Positions 49,301 to 63,000 of a stretch of DNA of 64,000 bases are shown piece by piece; the stretch's first letter is position 1; the number at the start of each line of letters is the position of its first letter. The notes under the pieces are model-generated. The model saw only the letters and a program-made list of their open reading frames with translations. It searched no databases and had not been told where the DNA came from. Origin of the DNA: Sepiola atlantica. Lineage: Eukaryota > Mollusca > Cephalopoda > Sepiida > Sepiolidae. The stretch lies in NCBI GenBank assembly GCA_963556195.1, contig CAUVYP010000251.1:274001-338000 (forward strand). Direction: 5' to 3'. Position numbers and translations under genes: made by a program.

Positions 49301-52300
49301 ATCGCTTTTGTTTATAACTTCCACATTTATTCGAATTGTGCAACGAAACTTTGCAGACTGTCGCGGAGACACATTTTCTACTGAAGTACTAAGTTTCAGA
49401 AGTGCAGCTCTTGTACTACCGGGGATATGTCGATACAAACTGAATACGCAAAACATCAACAAAATGTAGCGCGTTTTAAAGTTGATATCGCTTTTGTTTA
49501 TAACTTCCACATTTATTCGAATTGTGCAACGAAACTTTGCAGACAGTCGCGGAGACACATTTCCTACTGAAGTACCAAGTTTCAGAAGTGCAGCTCTTGT
49601 ACTGCCGGGGATATGTGGATACAAACTGAATACGCAAAACATCAACAAAATTTAGCGCGTTTTAAAGTTGATATCGCTTTTGTTTATAACTTCCACATTT
49701 ATTCGAATTGTGCAACGAAACTTTGCAGACAGTCGCGGAGACACATTTGCTACTGAAGTACCAAGTTTCAGAAGTGCAGCCCTAGTACTGCCGGAGATAT
49801 GTCGATACAAACTGAATACGCAAAACATCAACAAAATTTAGCGCGTTTTAAAGTTGATATCGCTTTTGTTTATAACTTCCACATTTATTCGAATTGTGCA
49901 ACGAAACTTTGCAGACAGTCGCGGAGACACATTTTCCACTGAAGTACTAAGTTTCAGAAGTGCAGCTCTTGTACTGCCGGAGATATGTCGATACAAACTG
50001 AATACGCAAAACATCAACAAAATTTAGCGCGTTTTAAAGTTGATATCGCTTTTGTTTATAACTTCAACATTTATTCGAATTGTGCAACGAAACTTTGCAG
50101 ACAGTCGCGGAGACACATTTTCTACTGAAGTACCAAGTTTCAGAAGTGCAGCTCTTGTACTGCCGGAGATGGTTCGATACTAACTGAATACGCAAAACAT
50201 CAACAAAATTTAGCGCGTTTTAAAGTTGATATCGCTTTTGTTTATAACTTCCACATTTATTCGAATTGTGCAACGAAACTTTGCAGACAGTCGCGGAGAC
50301 ACATTTTCTACTGAAGTACCAAGTTTCAGAAGTGCAGCTCTTGTACTGCCGGGGATATGTGGATACAAACTGAATACGCAAAACATCAACAAAATTTAGC
50401 GCGTTTTAAAGTTGATATCGCTTTTGTTAAAGTTGATATAACTTCCACATTTATTCGAATTGTGCAACGAAACTTTGCAGACAGTCGCGGAGACACATTT
50501 GCTACTGAAGTACCAAGTTTCAGAAGTGCAGCTCTTGTACTGCCGGAGATATGTCGATACAAACTGAATACGCAAAACATCAACAAAATTTAGCGCGTTT
50601 TAAAGTTGATATCGCTTTTGTTTATAACTTCCACATTTATTCGAATTGTGCAACGAAACTTTGCAGACAGTCGCGGAGACACATTTCCTACTGAAGTACC
50701 AAGTTTCAGAAGTGCAGCTCTTGTACTGCCGGGGATATGTGGATACAAACTGAATACGCAAAACATCAACAAAATTTAGCGCGTTTCAAAGTTGATATCG
50801 CTTTTGTTTATAACTTCCACATTTATTCGAATTGTGCAACGAAACTTTGCAGAACGTCGCGAAGACACATTTGCTACTGAAGTACCAAGTTTCAGAAGTG
50901 CAGCTCTTGTACTGCCGGAGATATGTCGATACAAACTGAATACGCAAAACATCAACAAAATTTAGCGCGTTTTAAAGTTGATATCGCTTTTGTTTATAAC
51001 TTCCACATTTATTCGAATTGTGCAACGAAACTTTGCAGACAGTCGCGGAGACACATTTCCTACTGAAGTACCAAGTTTCAGAAGTGCAGCTCTTGTACTG
51101 CCGGAGATATGTCGATACAAACTGAATACGCAAAACATCAACAAAATTTAGCGCGTTTTAAAGTTGATATCGCTTTTGTTTATAACTTCCATATTTATTC
51201 GAATTGTGCAACGAAACTTTGACGACAGTCGCGGAGACACATTTTCTACTGAAGTACCAAGTTTCAGAAGTGCAGCTCTTGTACTGCCGGAGATGTGTCG
51301 ATACAAACTGAATACGCAAAACATCAACAAAATTTAGCGCGTTTTAAAGTTGATATCGCTTTTGTTTATAACTTCCACATTTATTCGAATTGTGCAACGA
51401 AACTTTGCAGACAGTCGCGGAGACACATTTTCCACTGAAGTACTAAGTTTCAGAAGTGCAGCTCTTGTACTACCGGGGATATGTCGATACAAACTGAATA
51501 CGCAAAACATCAACAAAATTTAGCGCGTTTTAAAGTTGATATCGCTTTTGTTTATAACTTCCACATTTATTCGAATTGTGCAACGAAACTTTGCAGACAG
51601 TCGCGGAGACACATTTTCCACTGAAGTACTAAGTTTCAGAAGTGCAGCTCTTGTACTGCCGGGGATATGTCGATACAAACTGAATACGCAAAACGTCAAC
51701 AAAATTTAGCGCGTTTTAAAGTTGATATCGCTTTTGTTTATAACTTCCACATTTATTCGAATTGTGCAACGAAACTTTGCAGACAGTCGCGGAGACACAT
51801 TTTGTACTGAAGTACCAAGTTTCAGAAGTGCAGCTCTTGTACTGCCGGGGATATGTGGATACAAACTGAATACGCAAAACATCAACAAAATTTAGCGCGT
51901 TTTAAAGTTGATATCGCTTTTGTTTATAACTTCCACATTTATTCGAATTGTGCAACGAAACTTTGCAGACAGTCGCGGAGACACATTTGCTACTGAAGTA
52001 TCAAGTTTCAGAAGTGCAGCTCTTGTACTGCCGGAGATATGTCGATACAAACTGAATACGCAAAACATCAACAAAATGACGCGCGTTTTAAAGTTGATAT
52101 CGCTTTTGTTTATAACTTCCACATTTATTCGAATTGTGCAACGAAACTTTGCAGACAGTCGCGGAGACACATTTTGTACTGAAGTACCAAGTTTCATAAG
52201 TGCAGCTCTTGTAATGCCGGGGATATGTGGATACAAACTGAATACGCAAAACATCAACAAAATTTAGCGCGTTTTAAAGTTGATATCGCTTTTGTTTATA

Positions 52301-53751
52301 ACTTCCACATTTATTCGAATTGTGCAACGAAACTTTGCAGACAGTCGCGAAGACACATTTGCTACTGAAGTACCAAGTTTCAGAAGTGCAGCTCTAGTAC
52401 TGCCGGAGATATGTCGATACAAACTGAATACGCAAAACATCAACAAAATTTAGCGCGTTTTAAAGTTGATATCGCTTTTGTTTATAACTTCCACATTTAT
52501 TCGAATTGTGCAACGAAACTTTGCAGACAGTCGCGGAGACACATTTTGTACTGAAGTACCAAGTTTCAGAAGTGCAGCTCTTGTACTGCCGGGGATATGT
52601 GGATACAAACTGAATACGCAAAACATCAACAAAATTTAGCGCGTTTTAAAGTTGATATCGCTTTTGTTTATAACTTCTACATTTATTCGAATTGTGCAAC
52701 GAAACTTTGCAGACAGTCGCGGAGACACATTTGCTACTGAAGTACCAAGTTTCAGAAGTGCAGCTCTTGTACTGCCGGAGATATGTCGATACAAACTGAA
52801 TACGCAAAACATCAACAAAATTTAGCGCGTTTTAAAGTTGATATCGCTTTTGTTTATAACTTCCACATTTATTCGAATTGTGCAACGAAACTTTGCAGAC
52901 AGTCGCGGAGACACATTTCCTACTGAAGTACCAAGTTTCAGAAGTGCAGCTCTTGTACTGCCGGAGATATGTCGATACAAACTGAATACGCAAAACATCA
53001 ACAAAATGTAGCGCGTTTTAAAGTTGATATCGCTTTTGTTTATAACTTCCACATTTATTCGAATTGTGCAACGAAACTTTGCAGACAGTCGCGGAGACAC
53101 ATTTTCCACTGAAGTACTAAGTTTCAGAAGTGCAGCTCTTGTACTGCCGGAGATATGTCGATACAAACTGAATACGCAAAACATCAACAAAATTTAGCGC
53201 GTTTTAAAGTTGATATCGCTTTTGTTTATAACTTCCATATTTATTCGAATTGTGCAACGAAACTTTGCAGACAGTCGCGGAGACACATTTTCTACTGAAG
53301 TACCAAGTTTCAGAAGTGCAGCTCTTGTACTGCCGGAGATGTGTCGATACAAACTGAATACGCAAAACATCAACAAAATTTAGCGCGTTTTAAAGTTGAT
53401 ATCGCTTTTGTTTATAACTTCCACATTTATTCGAATTGTGCAACGAAACTTTGCAGACAGTCGCGGAGACACATTTTCCACTGAAGTACTAAGTTTCAGA
53501 AGTGCAGCTCTTGTACTACCGGGGATATGTCGATACAAACTGAATACGCAAAACATCAACAAAATTTAGCGCGTTTTAAAGTTGATATCGCTTTTGTTTA
53601 TAACTTCCACATTTATTCGAATTGTGCAACGAAACTTTGCAGACAGTCGCGGAGACACATTTGCTACTGAAGTACCAAGTTTCAGAAGACCAGCTCTTGT
53701 ACTGCCGGAGATATGTCGATACAAACTGAATACGCAAAACATCGACAAAAT
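46304..53751. repeat. Array domain G: dispersed 4- to 5-monomer modules
   Basis: Forty monomers including the single 194-bp one. The module TTGCTACT, TTCCTACT, GTAGCGCG with CCACTG, TTCCATATTTATTCG, then CTACCGGGG occurs at 48536-49465 and 52636-53565, and without its third monomer at 50776-51519. The pair with GACGCGCG in its second monomer occurs at 46490-46861 and 51892-52263. A further five-monomer block at 47606-48535, marked by CATCGACAAAATG, recurs at 53566-54495 in the next domain. The variant GGGGATATGTGGATAC is frequent here. No diverged cassette of the TCTCGAATA or TCTTGAATA type occurs. Confidence 0.75.
50396..50589 (+). repeat. 194-bp monomer with internal 8-bp gain
   Basis: Where the consensus reads CGCTTTTGTTTATAACTT this copy reads CGCTTTTGTTAAAGTTGATATAACTT, which is 8 bases longer. 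The extra stretch repeats AAAGTTGATAT, present about 20 bases upstream at monomer positions 13-23. This looks like slippage or strand switching at short homology. It is the longest monomer in the window and the only one with a gain above one base. It was not spread to neighbours. Confidence 0.85.
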
Positions 53752-54495
53752 GTAGCGCGTTTTAAAGTTGATATCGCTTTTGTTTATAACTTCCACATTC
53801 ATTCGAATTGTGCAACGAAACTTTGCAGAGAGTCGCGGAGACACATTTTCTACTGAAGTACCAAGTTTCAGAAGTGCAGCTCTTGTACTGCCGGGGATAT
53901 GTGGATACAAACTGAATACGCAAAACATCAACAAAATTTAGCGCGTTTTAAAGTTGATATCGCTTTTGTTTATAACTTCCACATTTATTCGAATTGTGCA
54001 ACGAAACTTTGCAGACAGTCGCGGAGACACATTTGCTACTGAAGTACCAAGTTACAGAAGTGCAGCTCTTGTACTGCCGGAGATATGTCGATACAAACTG
54101 AATACGCAAAACATCAACAAAATTTAGCGCGTTTTAAAGTTGATATCGCTTTTGTTTATAACTTCCACATTTATTCGAATTGTGCAACGAAACTTTGCAG
54201 ACAGTCGCGGAGACACATTTCCTACTGAAGTACCAAGTTTCAGAAGTGCAGCTCTTGTACTGCCGGAGATATGTCGATACAAACTGAATACGCAAAACAT
54301 CAACAAAATTTAGCGCGTTTTAAAGTTGATATCGCTTTTGTTTATAACTTCCACATTTATTCGAATTGTGCTACGAAACTTTGCAAACAGTCGCGGAGAC
54401 ACATTTTCTACTGAAGTACCAAGTTTCAGAAGTGCAGCTCTTGTACTGCCGGAGATGTGTCGATACAAACTGAATACGCAAAACATCAACAAAAT

Positions 54496-54680
54496 TTAGC
54501 GCGTTTTAAAGTTGATATCGCTTTTGTTTATAACTTCCACATTTATTCGAATTGTGCAACGAAACTTTGCAGACAGTCGCGGAGACACATTTTCCACTGA
54601 AGTACTAAGTTTCAGAAGTGCAGCTCTTGTACTGCCGGAGATATGTCGATACAAACTGAATACGCAAACATCAACAAAAT
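54496..54680 (+). repeat. 185-bp monomer with one A lost near its end
   Basis: ATACGCAAACATC replaces ATACGCAAAACATC. The matching monomer at 57286 in the second HOR copy keeps all four A residues, so the loss came after the duplication or was repaired in the other copy. It differs from the 185-bp junctions in the first 7 kb, where the lost base lies in CAACAAAA. Confidence 0.8.
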
Positions 54681-55982
54681 TTAGCGCGTTTTAAAGTTGA
54701 TATCGCTTTTGTTTATAACTTCAACATTTATTCGAATTGTGCAACGAAACTTTGCAGACAGTCGCGGAGACACATTTTCTACTGAAGTACCAAGTTTCAG
54801 AAGTGCAGCTCTTGTACTGCCGGAGATGTGTCGATACAAACTGAATACGCAAAACATCAACAAAATTTAGCGCGTTTTAAAGTTGATATCGCTTTTGTTT
54901 ATAACTTCCACATTTATTCGAATTGTGCAACGAAACTTTGCAGACAGTCGCGGAGACACATGTTCTACTGAAGTACAAAGTTTCAGAAGTGCAGCTCTTG
55001 TACTGCCGGGGATATGTCGATACAAACTGAATACGCAAAACATCAACAGAATTTAGCGCGTTTTAAAGTTGATATCGCTTTTGTGTATAACTTCCACATT
55101 TATTCGAATTGTGCAACGAAACTTTGCAGACAGTCGCGGAGACACATTTTCTACTGAAGTACCAAGTTTCAGAAGTGCAGCTCTTGTACTGTTGGAGATA
55201 TGTCGATACAAACTGAATACGCAAAACATCAACAAAATGTAGCGCGTTTTAAAGTTGATATCGCTGTTGTTTATAACTTCCACATGTATTCGAATTGTGC
55301 AACGAAACTTTGCAGACAGTCGCAAAGACACATTTACTACTGAAGTACCAAGTTTCAGAAGTGCAGCTCTTGTACTGCCGGGGATATGTCGATACAAACT
55401 GAATACGCAAAACATCAACAAAATTTAGCGCGTTTTAAAGTTGATATCGCTTTTGTTTATAACTTCCACATTTATTCGAATTGTGCAACGAAACTTTGCA
55501 GACAGTCGCGGAGACACATTTGCTACTTAAGTACCAAGTTTCAGAAGTGCAGCTCTTGTACTGCCGGAGATATGTCGATACAAACTGAATACGCAAAACA
55601 TCAACAAAATTTAGCGCGTTTTAAAGTTGATATCGCTTTTGTTTATAACTTCCACATTTATTCGAATTGTGCAACGAAACTTTGCAGACAGTCGCGGAGA
55701 CACATTTCCTACTGAAGTCCTAAGTTTCAGAAGTGCAGCTCTTGTACTGCCGGAGATATGTCGATACAAACTGAATACGCAAATCATCAACAAAATTTAG
55801 CGCGTTTTAAAGTTGATATCGCTTTTGTTTATAACTGCCACATTTATTCGAATTGTGCAACGAAACTTTGCAGACAGTCGCGGAGACACATTTTCTACTG
55901 AAGTACCAAGTTTCAGAAGTGCAGCTCTTGTACTGCCGGAGATGTGTCGATACAAACTGAATACGCAAAACATCAACAAAAT

Positions 55983-56169
55983 TTAGCGCGTTTTAAAGTT
56001 GATATCGCTTTTGTTTATAACTTCCACATTTATTCGAATTGTGCAACGAAACTTTGCAGACAGTCGCGGAGACACATTTTCCACTGAAGTACTAAGTTTC
56101 AGAAGTGCAGCTCTTGTACTGCCGGAGATATGTCACATACAAACTGAATACGCAAAACATCAACAAAAT
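55983..56169 (+). repeat. 187-bp monomer with TGTCACATAC (first of three)
   Basis: TGTCACATAC replaces TGTCGATAC, a one-base gain. The same change occurs in the monomers starting at 58588 and 60077. Each is followed by a monomer ending AAACAGAATACG, so the three are copies of one event spread with their HOR. They are the only monomers with this change. Confidence 0.85.
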
Positions 56170-56541
56170 TTAGCGCGTTTTAAAGTTGATATCGCTTTTG
56201 TTTATAACTTCCACATTTATTCGAATTGTGCAACGAAACTTTGCAGACAGTCGCGGAGACACATTTTCTACTGAAGTACCAAGTTTCAGAAGTGCAGCTC
56301 TTGTACTGCTGGGGATATGTCGATACAAACAGAATACGCAAAACATCAACAAAATTTAGCGCGTTTTAAAGTTGATATCGCTTTTGTTTATAACTTCCAC
56401 ATTTATTCGAATTGTGCAACGAAACTTTGCAGACAGTCGCGGAGACACATTTGCTACTGAAGTACCAAGTTTCAGAAGTGCAGCTCTTGTACTGCCGGAG
56501 ATATGTCGATACAAACTGAATACGCAAAACATCAACAAAAT

Positions 56542-59146
56542 TTAGCGCGTTTTAAAGTTGATATCGCTTTTGTTTATAACTTCCACATTCATTCGAATTG
56601 TGCAACGAAACTTTGCAGACAGTCGCGGAGACACATTTTCTACTGAAGTCCCAAGTTTCAGAAGTGCAGCTCTTGTACTGCCGGGGATATGTGGATACAA
56701 ACTGAATACGCAAAACATCAACAAAATTTAGCGCGTTTTAAAGTTGATATCGCTTTTGTTTATAACTTCCACATTTATTCGAATTGTGCAACGAAACTTT
56801 GCAGACAGTCGCGGAGACACATTTGCTACTGAAGTACCAAGTTACAGAAGTGCAGCTCTTGTACTGCCGGAGATATGTCGATACAAACTGAATACGCAAA
56901 ACATCAACAAAATTTAGCGCGTTTTAAAGTTGATATCGCTTTTGTTTATAACTTCCACATTTATTCGAATTGTGCAACGAAACTTTGCAGACAGTCGCGG
57001 AGACACATTTCCTACTGAAGTACCAAGTTTCAGAAGTGCAGCTCTTGTACTGCCGGAGATATGTCGATACAAACTGAATACGCAAAACATCAACAAAATT
57101 TAGCGCGTTTTAAAGTTGATATCGCTTTTGTTTATAACTTCCACATTTATTCGAATTGTGCTACGAAACTTTGCAGACAGTCGCGGAGACACATTTTCTA
57201 CTGAAGTACCAAGTTTCAGAAGTGCAGCTCTTGTACTGCCGGAGATGTGTCGATACAAACTGAATACGCAAAACATCAACAAAATTTAGCGCGTTTTAAA
57301 GTTGATATCGCTTTTGTTTATAACTTCCACATTTATTCGAATTGTGCAACGAAACTTTGCAGACAGTCGCGGAGACACATTTTCCACTGAAGTACTAAGT
57401 TTCAGAAGTGCAGCTCTTGTACTGCCGGAGATATGTCGATACAAACTGAATACGCAAAACATCAACAAAATTTAGCGCGTTTTAAAGTTGATATCGCTTT
57501 TGTTTATAACTTCAACATTTATTCGAATTGTGCAACGAAACTTTGCAGACAGTCGCGGAGACACATTTTCTACTGAAGTACCAAGTTTCAGAAGTGCAGC
57601 TCTTGTACTGCCGGAGATGTGTCGATACAAACTGAATACGCAAAACATCAACAAAATTTAGCGCGTTTTAAAGTTGATATCGCTTTTGTTTATAACTTCC
57701 ACATTTATTCGAATTGTGCAACGAAACTTTGCAGACAGTCGCGGAGACACATGTTCTACTGAAGTACTAAGTTTCAGAAGTGCAGCTCTTGTACTGCCGG
57801 GGATATGTCGATACAAACTGAATACGCAAAACATCAACAGAATTTAGCGCGTTTTAAAGTTGATATCGCTTTTGTGTATAACTTCCACATTTATTCGAAT
57901 TGTGCAACGAAACTTTGCAGACAGTCGCGGAGACACATTTGCTACTGAAGTACCAAGTTTCAGAAGTGCAGCTCTTGTACTGCCGGAGATATGTCGATAC
58001 AAACTGAATACGCAAAACATCAACAAAATTTAGCGCGTTTTAAAGTTGATATCGCTTTTGTTTATAACTTCCACATTTATTCGAATTGTGCAACGAAACT
58101 TTGCAGACAGTCGCGGAGACACATTTGCTACTTAAGTACCAAGTTTCAGAAGTGCAGCTCTTGTACTGCCGGAGATATGTCGATACAAACTGAATACGCA
58201 AAACATCAACAAAATTTAGCGCGTTTTAAAGTTGATATCGCTTTTGTTTATAACTTCCACATTTATTCGAATTGTGCAACGAAACTTTGCAGACAGTCGC
58301 GGAGACACATTTCCTACTGAAGTCCTAAGTTTCAGAAGTGCAGCTCTTGTACTGCCGGAGATATGTCGATACAAACTGAATACGCAAAACATCAACAAAA
58401 TTTAGCGCGTTTTAAAGTTGATATCGCTTTTGTTTATAACTGCCACATTTATTCGAATTGTGCAACGAAACTTTGCAGACAGTCGCGGAGACACATTTTC
58501 TACTGAAGTACCAAGTTTCAGAAGTGCAGCTCTTGTACTGCCGGAGATGTGTCGATACAAACTGAATACGCAAAACATCAACAAAATTTAGCGCGTTTTA
58601 AAGTTGATATCGCTTTTGTTTATAACTTCCACATTTATTCGAATTGTGCAACGAAACTTTGCAGACAGTCGCGGAGACACATTTTGCACTGAAGTACTAA
58701 GTTTCAGAAGTGCAGCTCTTGTACTGCCGGAGATATGTCACATACAAACTAAATACGCAAAACATCAACAAAATTTAGCGCGTTTTAAAGTTGATATCGC
58801 TTTTGTTTATAACTTCCACATTTATTCGAATTGTGCAACGAAACTTTGCAGACAGTCGCGGAGACACATTTTCTACTGAAGTACCAAGTTTCAGAAGTGC
58901 AGCTCTTGTACTGCCGGGGATATGTCGATACAAACAGAATACGCAAAACATCAACAAAATTTAGCGCGTTTTAAAGTTGATATCGCTTTTGTTTATAACT
59001 TCCACATTTATTCGAATTGTGCAACGAAACTTTGCAGACAGTCGCGGAGACACATTTGCTACTGAAGTACCAAGTTTCAGAAGTGCAGCTCTTGTACTGC
59101 CGGAGATATGTCGATACAAACTGAATACGCAAAACATCAACAAAAT
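56542..59146. repeat. 14-mer HOR (2605 bp): copy of the 15-mer lacking one monomer
   Basis: Slot order follows 53752-56541 from CATTCATTCG (56542) through AAGTTACAG (56728), CTTCAACATTT (57472), AACAGAATTTAG (57844), TACTTAAG (58030), GAAGTCCTAAG (58216), AACTGCCAC (58402), TGTCACATAC (58588) and AAACAGAATACG (58775) to 59146. The monomer equivalent to 55239-55424 is absent. The monomer at 57844 begins like slot 8 (GTGTATAAC) but has TTGCTACT further on, unlike either slot 8 or slot 9 of the full copy. Confidence 0.85.
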
Positions 59147-60076
59147 TTAGCGCGTTTTAAAGTTGATATCGCTTTTGTTTATAACTTCCACATTTATTCG
59201 AATTGTGCAACGAAACTTTGCAGACAGTCGCGGAGACACATGTTCTACTGAAGTACCAAGTTTCAGAAGTGCAGCTCTTGTACTGCCGGAGATATGTCGA
59301 TACAAACTGAATACGCAAAACATCAACAAAATTTAGCGCGTTTTAAAGTTGATATCGCTTTTGTTTATAACTTCCACATTTATTCGAATTGTGCTACGAA
59401 ACTTTGCAGACAGTCGCGGAGACACATTTGCTACTGAAGTACCAAGTCTCAGAAGTGCAGCTCTTGTACTGCCGGAGATATGTCCATACAAACTGAATAC
59501 GCAAAACATCAACAAAATTTAGCGCGTTTTAAAGTTGATATTGCTTTTGTTTATAACTTCTAGATTTATTCGAATTGTGCAACGAAACTTTGCAGACAGT
59601 CGCGGAGACACATTTTCTACTGAAGTACCAAGTTTCAGAAGTGCAGCTCTTGTACTGCCGGAGATATGTCGATACAAACTGAATACGCAAAACATCAACA
59701 AAATTAAGCGCGTTTTAAAGTTGATATCGCTTTTGTTTATAACTTCCACATTTATTCGAATTGTGCAACGAAACTTTGCAGACAGTCTTGAATAGGCCAT
59801 TACTACTGAAGTACCAAGTTTCAGAAGTGCAGCTCTTGTACTGCCGGAGATATGTCGATACAAACAAAATAGCCAAAACATCAACAAAATTTAGCGCGTT
59901 TTAAAGTTGATATCGCTTTTGTTTATAACTTCCACATTTATTCGAATTGTGCAACGAAACTTTGCAGACAGTCGCGGAGACACATGTCCTACTGAAGTAC
60001 CAAGTTTCAGAAGTGCAGCTCTTGTACTGCCGGGGATATGTCGATACAAACTGAATACGCAAAACATCAACAAAAT
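58588..60076. repeat. 8-mer HOR (1489 bp)
   Basis: Starts with the 187-bp TGTCACATAC monomer, then AAACAGAATACG, TTGCTACT, CACATGTTC, a GCTACG monomer, GATATTGC with TCTAGATTTA, AATTAAGCG ending AAACAAAATAGCC, and CACATGTCC. It overlaps the end of the 14-mer at 56542, so the two HORs share three monomers. Confidence 0.8.
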
Positions 60077-63000
60077 TTAGCGCGTTTTAAAGTTGATATC
60101 GCTTTTGTTTAAAACTTCCACATTTATTCGAATTGTGCAACGAAACTTTGCAGACAGTCGCGGAGACACATTTTCCACTGAAGTACTAAGTTTCAGAAGT
60201 GCAGTTCTTGTACTGCCGGAGATATGTCACATACAAACTGAATACGCAAAACATCAACAAAATTTAGCGCGTTTTAAAGTTGATATCATTTTTGTTTATA
60301 ACTTCCACATTTATTCGAATTGTGCAACGAAACTTTGCAGACAGTCGCGGAGACACATTTTCTACTGAAGTACCAAGTTTCACAAGTGCAGCTCTTGTAC
60401 TGCCGGGGATATGTCGATACAAACAGAATACGCAAAACATCAACAAAATTTAGCGCGTTTTAAAGTTGATATCGCTTTTGTTTATAACTTCCACATTTAT
60501 TCGAATTGTGCAACGAAACTTTGCAGACAGTCGCGGAGACACATTTGCTACTGAAGTACCAAGTTTCAGAAGTGCAGCTCTTGTACTGCCGGAGATATGT
60601 CGATACAAACTGAATACGCAAAACATCAACAAAATTTAGCGCGTTTTAAAGTTGATATCGCTTTTGTTTATAACTTCCACATTTATTCGAATTGTGCAAC
60701 GAAACTTTGCAGACAGTCGCGGAGACACATTTTCTACTGAAGTACCAAGTTTCAGAAGTGCAGCTCTTGTACTGCCGGAGATATGTCGATACAAACTGAA
60801 TACGCAAAACATCAACAAAATTAAGCGCGTTTTAAAGTTGATATCGCTTTTGTTTATAACTTCCACATTTATTCGAATTGTGCAACGAAACTTTGCAGAC
60901 AGTCTTGAATAGGCCATTACTACTGAAGTACCAAGTTTCAGAAGTGCAGCTCATGTACTGCCGGAGATATGTCGATACAAACAAAATAGCCAAAACATCA
61001 ACAAAATTTAGCGCGTTTTAAAGTTGATATCGCTTTTGTTTATAACTTCCACATTTATTCGAATTGTGCAACGAAACTTTGCAGACAGTCGCGGAGACAC
61101 ATGTCCTACTGAAGTACCAAGTTTCAGAAGTGCAGCTCTTGTACTGCCGGGGATATGTCGATACAAACTGAATACGCAAAACATCAACAAAATTTAGCGC
61201 GTTTTGAAGTTGATATCGCTTTTGTTTATAACTTCCACATTTATTCGAATTGTGCAACGAAACTTTGCAGACAGTCGCGGAGACACATTTCCTACTGAAG
61301 TACCAAGTTTCAGAAGTGCAGCTCTTGTACTGCCGGAGATATGTCGATACAAACTGAATACGCAAAACATCAACAAAATTTAGCGCGTTTTAAAGTTGAT
61401 ATCGCTTTTGTTTATAACTTCCACATTTATTCGAATTGTGCAACGAAACTTTGCAGACAGTCGCGGAGACACATTTTCTACTGAAGTACCAAGTTTCAGA
61501 AGTGCAGCTCTTGTACTGCCGGAGATATGTCGATACAAACTGAATACGCAAAACATCAACAAAATTAAGCGCGTTTTAAAGTTGATATCGCTTTTGTTTA
61601 TAACTTCCACATTTATTCGAATTGTGCAACGAAACTTTGCAGACAGTCTTGAATAGGCCTTTACTACTGAAGTACCAAATTTCAGAAGTGCAGCTCTTGT
61701 ACTGCCGGAGATATGTCGATACAAACTGAATACGCAAAACATCAACAAAATTTAGCGCGTTTTAAAGTTGATATCGCTTTTGTTTATAACTTCCACATTT
61801 ATTCGAATTGTGCAACGAAACTTTGCAGACAGTCGCGGAGACACATTTTCTACTGAAGTACCAAGTTTCAGAAGTGCAGCTCTTGTACTGCCGGGGATAT
61901 GTCGATACAAACTGAATACGCAAAACATCAACAAAATTTAGCACGTTTTAAAGTTGATATCGCTTTTGTTTATAACTTCCACATTTATTCGAATTGTGCA
62001 ACGAAACTTTGCAGTCAGTCGCGGAGACACATTTGCTACTGAAGTACCAAGTTTCAGAAGTGCAGCTCTTGTACTGCCGGAGATATGTCGATACAAACTG
62101 AATACGCAAAACATCAACAAAATGTAGCGCGTTTTAAAGTTGATATCGCTTTTGTTTATAACTTCCACATTTATTCGAATTGTGCATCGAAACTTTGCAG
62201 ACAGTCGCGGAGACACATCTTCTACTGAAGTACCCAGTTTCAGAAGTGCAGCTCTTGTACTGCCGGAGATATGTCGATACAAACTGAATACGCAAAACAT
62301 CAACAAAATTTAGCGCGTTTTAAAGTTGATATCGCTTTTGTTTATAACTTCCACATTTATTCGAATTGTGCTACGAAACTTTGCAGACAGTCGCGGAGAC
62401 ACATTTTCTACTGAAGTACCAAGTTTCAGAAGTGCAGCTCTTGTACTGCCGGAGATATGTCGATACAAACTGAATACGCAAAACATCAACAAAATTTAGC
62501 GCGTTTTAAAGTTGATATTGCTTTTGTTTATAACTTCTACATTTATTCGAATTATGCAACGAAACTTTGCAGACAGTCTCGAATATACCTTTTCTACTGA
62601 AGTACCAAGTTTCAGAAGTGCAGCTCTTGTACTGCCGGAGATATGTCGATACAAACTGAATACGCGAAACATCAACAAAATTAAGCGCGTTTTAAAGTTG
62701 ATATCGCTTTTGTTTATAACTTCCACATTTATTCGAATTGTGCAACGAAACTTTGCAGACAGTCTTGAATAGGCCATTACTACTGAAGTACCAAGTTTCA
62801 GAAGTGCAGCTCTTGTACTGCCGGAGATATGTCGATACAAACTGAATACGCAAAACATCAACAAAATTTAGCGCGTTTTAAAGTTGATATCGCTTTTGTT
62901 TATAACTTCCACATTTATTCGAATTGTGCAACGAAACTTTGCAGACAGTCGCGGAGACACATTTTCTACTGAAGTACCAAGTTTCAGAAGTGCAGCTCTT

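Larger units (their letters stand above)
53752..56541. repeat. 15-mer HOR (2790 bp), full copy
   Basis: Slots identified by rare variants: CATTCATTCG with GTGGATAC (53752), AAGTTACAG (53938), TTCCTACT (54124), GCTACG (54310), CCACTG (54496), CTTCAACATTT (54681), CACATGTTC (54867), AACAGAATTTAG with GTGTATAAC (55053), GCTGTTG with CGCAAAGACAC (55239), TACTTAAG (55425), GAAGTCCTAAG (55611), AACTGCCAC (55797), TGTCACATAC (55983), AAACAGAATACG (56170), and a TTGCTACT monomer (56356). It includes one 185-bp monomer (54496) and one 187-bp monomer (55983). Confidence 0.87.

Noticed and set aside
50396..50589. Transposon or insertion footprint at the 194-bp monomer
   Set aside because: The gain is only 8 bp and is explained by copying AAAGTTGATAT from the same monomer. 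There are no terminal repeats or foreign sequence.
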